Source: Membranipora membranacea (Eukaryota > Bryozoa > Gymnolaemata > Cheilostomatida > Membraniporidae). From it: DNA of 64,000 nucleotides. Below the pieces are notes generated by a model, which made no database searches, was not told the DNA's origin, and worked only from the letters and a program-made list of their open reading frames with translations. The translations under genes and the position numbers were made by a program. Within the stretch, counting starts at the first letter, position 1; each line of letters starts with the position of its first letter. This document shows, one piece after another, positions 61,957 to 64,000 of this stretch. The DNA is taken from assembly GCA_914767715.1 (NCBI GenBank), contig OU612070.1, positions 4,173,501-4,237,500 of the forward strand. The letters are read 5' to 3'.

Positions 61957-61978
61957 CTGTGATTTGGTATTTTAGGAT

Positions 61979-62079
61979 TAATTAATTTTTTTTATTGTGA
62001 TACCCTGTTGTTATTTATATTCGTATGATGTTTCTGCATTGGGAGCGCTGATAAACAGTGCAGATTACACACATAACAT
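61979..62079 (-). mobile_element. 101-bp fragment of the 44-46 kb foldback arm, or 3' end of the adjoining retrotransposon
   Basis: Almost identical to 45714-45814 and, in inverse, to part of 44238-44538. On the minus strand it ends ACAATAAAAAAAATTAATTAA, which could be the polyadenylated 3' end of the R2/HERO-like element that follows. However, the match to the 45.7 kb arm runs a few bases past the A run, favouring a recombination junction. Confidence 0.6.
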
Positions 62080-62868
62080 GAGATACAACATACAGTGGTG
62101 CGCGTACCACTGCACAACACACAGGTCTTCAGCTAGAAACCATGAGTCAAACGCTGTTTCGAGGCCTTCTCTAGTACAACCTCCTCATGGCCGGCCCCAG
62201 CAGCATGAAGCCACCCCTGTGTGTTGCTGAGCATCTCAATCAATCTCATCGATGCCTCAGTGCATTTTGTCAGTTTCGGTGGTTTGACATAATTGGTGTG
62301 TTTACGCTGTTGCGCAACCAGGGAGGCTGCCAACTCTTCATTGTTTCAGTGCAACAATGTTCGCCCCATCACTCTCATGCTTATACTCTAAGCCAAACCA
62401 GTGCAGGGAGGTTTGCTTTCCATCAACTCATCGGCGCAAAGTCGCTATCGTCAAGGCACCCGCCCCTCGTGCCACTCGTTCGCTACTCAAATTCACCACA
62501 TTGAGCATAGTACAACTCATACACAAGTCAGAGAGATGACTTGCTTGCGCTACAGCCAGTGGGCTGACTGTGATTTCCTGTCTCGCTCTGCCTGCCTTTT
62601 ATGCGAGGGCCAAGCTTTTAATCCTATGTTTGTAAAACCTTAGATCTAACTCAGACTCACTTTGATTTTCACTCTGCAGAGATTAAACTACTTTAATTTG
62701 AGTATTAAAGGCATAATCTTGCTTAGCCTTCTACCCCAAGCAATTTGCTTATCATCACTTAATCCCCTCATTCTAATCCTTACAAGGATTATAACAAAAG
62801 GAATTAAATGCTGGCCAACTCCACAAAACAAAGTGAGTGTGTTAAACCCCAGCTTACAAGTAATAGGA
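62080..62868 (-). mobile_element. 3' untranslated region of the R2/HERO-like retrotransposon
   Basis: It follows the stop codon of the retrotransposon ORF and has no open frame that continues it. The boundary with the 61979-62079 fragment is taken from where the repeat match ends. Confidence 0.45.
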
Positions 62869-64000
62869 TTACTTAGCTTTTGTCTTCACACAGTGCTGTT
62901 GCCATATCCATGCAGATGCGCTTTCTGCCTCATGTACTATGCTTTTTGTGGCTTGTTTGAGTGCTCTTCCTGAAAGCCCAACTCTGGTCAGAAATTTGGT
63001 AGCTGATCTAGCCATGAATCCACGGCAGCCAACTTCCACTGCGAATAATTCGCAATTCCAACCTTTGTCTTGGCATTGTGTGACCAGATCTTCGTATCTT
63101 GTCAGTTTTCTCTCATGCGCATATGAGAGATTTTCTTCCAAAGGCACCGTCAATTCCATCAGTATTAGTGCTTTTTCTTTGTCAGACCAAACAATTAAGT
63201 CTGGTCTTTGGTTCGTGATCACAATATGCTGTGGCATGCTGAGCTGCTCTGTGAGGTCGCATCTCACCTGCCATTCTCCGCTGTTCATCAATCCCTTTTT
63301 GCGCAAAATCTTTTCACGCGCTTCACCACCAGCATTAGCATATTCACACTTCTCCGTGACATATTTACACAACACTTTCAGGACTTGATTATGCCTATAC
63401 GTGTATCTTCCCAGGCTCTGTTGGCAATTCGACAGTATATGTCGAAGTGTGCCCTTAGCCGAGCACTCGGCGCATTTCGAGTTCTCGGTCAAATTCCAGC
63501 GTTCCAGGTTTGCCGGGGTCGGTAGTTGATCATAAGCTGCACCAACCAGAAAGCTGATCCTTTGTGGCTCCATCGACCACAATTCTGTCCATTTGAGCTG
63601 ACGCTGCTCAACAGACTCCCAACAAGTCCACCTGCCTTGTTGGGCTTGGCCTACAGCTTGTGTCTGGCGGCGCTCCTCTTCCATCTTGCGCACCTCATCA
63701 ACTACCATCTCCCGTCTAACCTTTGGGCTTTCCTTTGAGAACCACCGGTTTGCTTCCCAGCCGATGCCATGACGTGCAGTTGTCACAGCACCCACAATCT
63801 CACTTATCTCCAGTCGAGATTTGGCATCTCTGACAGTCTCTGTGACAGACCATTTTTTACCAGTGTCAAGTGTTGGAGCACATTCCCTTATCACCTGGTC
63901 TGGTGACTCGTTCAACATCATATCCAGTCTCGCCTTTGATGTTTTGTACTCTTCCACAAGCGATTTCATAGGTAGTGAAAGAGTAAACGAACTGGCATAC
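62869..64000 (-). CDS. R2/HERO-like non-LTR retrotransposon, C-terminal part (zinc knuckle + restriction-like endonuclease)
   Basis: The frame is open from the window edge (64000) to the stop at 62869, so the reverse transcriptase lies beyond the window. The visible part holds the post-RT region (LPMKSLVEEYKTSKAR), a CCHC knuckle (C-AE-C ... H-ILSN-C, spacing C-x2-C-x7-H-x4-C) and a restriction-like endonuclease core (R-PD-x14-E, with RPDLIVW and LMELTVP), then TRYEDLV. This order is diagnostic of the early-branching R2/NeSL/HERO groups, which often insert site-specifically. No frameshift is seen in 377 codons, so the element may be young. Confidence 0.85.
   Translation of the reverse strand, partial: YASSFTLSLPMKSLVEEYKTSKARLDMMLNESPDQVIRECAPTLDTGKKWSVTETVRDAKSRLEISEIVGAVTTARHGIGWEANRWFSKESPKVRREMVVDEVRKMEEERRQTQAVGQAQQGRWTCWESVEQRQLKWTELWSMEPQRISFLVGAAYDQLPTPANLERWNLTENSKCAECSAKGTLRHILSNCQQSLGRYTYRHNQVLKVLCKYVTEKCEYANAGGEAREKILRKKGLMNSGEWQVRCDLTEQLSMPQHIVITNQRPDLIVWSDKEKALILMELTVPLEENLSYAHERKLTRYEDLVTQCQDKGWNCELFAVEVGCRGFMARSATKFLTRVGLSGRALKQATKSIVHEAESASAWIWQQHCVKTKAK

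Larger units (their letters stand above)
48480..61978. repeat. segmental duplication unit B' (partner 25328-38198)
   Basis: A block of 13.5 kb, direct repeat of unit B, with few substitutions and a handful of indels. It keeps the complete SINE that B has lost and contains an additional insertion of about 450 bases at 56.1 kb. The left edge falls inside the receptor's last exon. The right edge abuts a piece of the 44-46 kb foldback arm. Confidence 0.95.

Noticed and set aside
62133-63738. Several frames on the plus strand opposite the R2/HERO-like ORF
   Set aside because: Shadows of the long minus-strand ORF and its 3' region; no recognisable motif.

Overview
This is eukaryotic, AT-rich DNA from an invertebrate animal, very probably marine. 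Every believable gene is split by GT-AG introns of hundreds of bases to about 2 kb. One gene is an animal collagen-glucoside hydrolase. The spaces between genes hold tRNA-derived SINEs, non-LTR retrotransposons, foldback elements, minisatellites and microsatellites. I cannot fix the phylum from sequence alone. There is no bacterial gene structure, no CRISPR array and no rRNA.

Layout. Positions 411-5488 (+) carry the last five exons of a PGGHG/ATHL1-type glycosidase. Positions 6942-6006 (-) carry a small two-exon gene for a secreted peptide of about 80 residues with a close TATA box. From 8.7 to 62 kb the window is a family of tandem and segmental duplications in the order A, B, A', B'. Each unit carries a three-exon, minus-strand rhodopsin-class (class A) GPCR gene. 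Units A (8755-about 14350) and A' (38221-about 44110) are older, more diverged copies. Units B (25328-38198) and B' (48480-61978) are nearly identical 13-kb blocks that also share a full-length non-LTR retrotransposon, a SINE, a possible type II membrane-protein exon and the 3' end of an unrecognised gene. Between A and B lie mobile-element relics: a Harbinger-like foldback with TTA target duplications, a TTAA-flanked MITE, an old retroelement and complex tandem repeats. The right edge (62080-64000) holds the C-terminal end of an R2/HERO-like retrotransposon with a restriction-like endonuclease, reading in from beyond the window.

Main point of interest. All four receptors lack the arginine of the class A DRY motif: D-S-F in A, B and B', D-S-L in A'. 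They keep other class A landmarks (D2.50, the TM3-ECL2 cysteine pair, W4.50, W-x-P in TM6) and have D-V-x-x-Y or a similar form in place of NPxxY. A, B and B' are open. A' has lost its start codon and has two nonsense changes and a 2-base frameshift. B' has acquired a new C-terminal tail at the duplication breakpoint. The array therefore looks like a young birth-and-death receptor family in a repeat-driven duplication zone.
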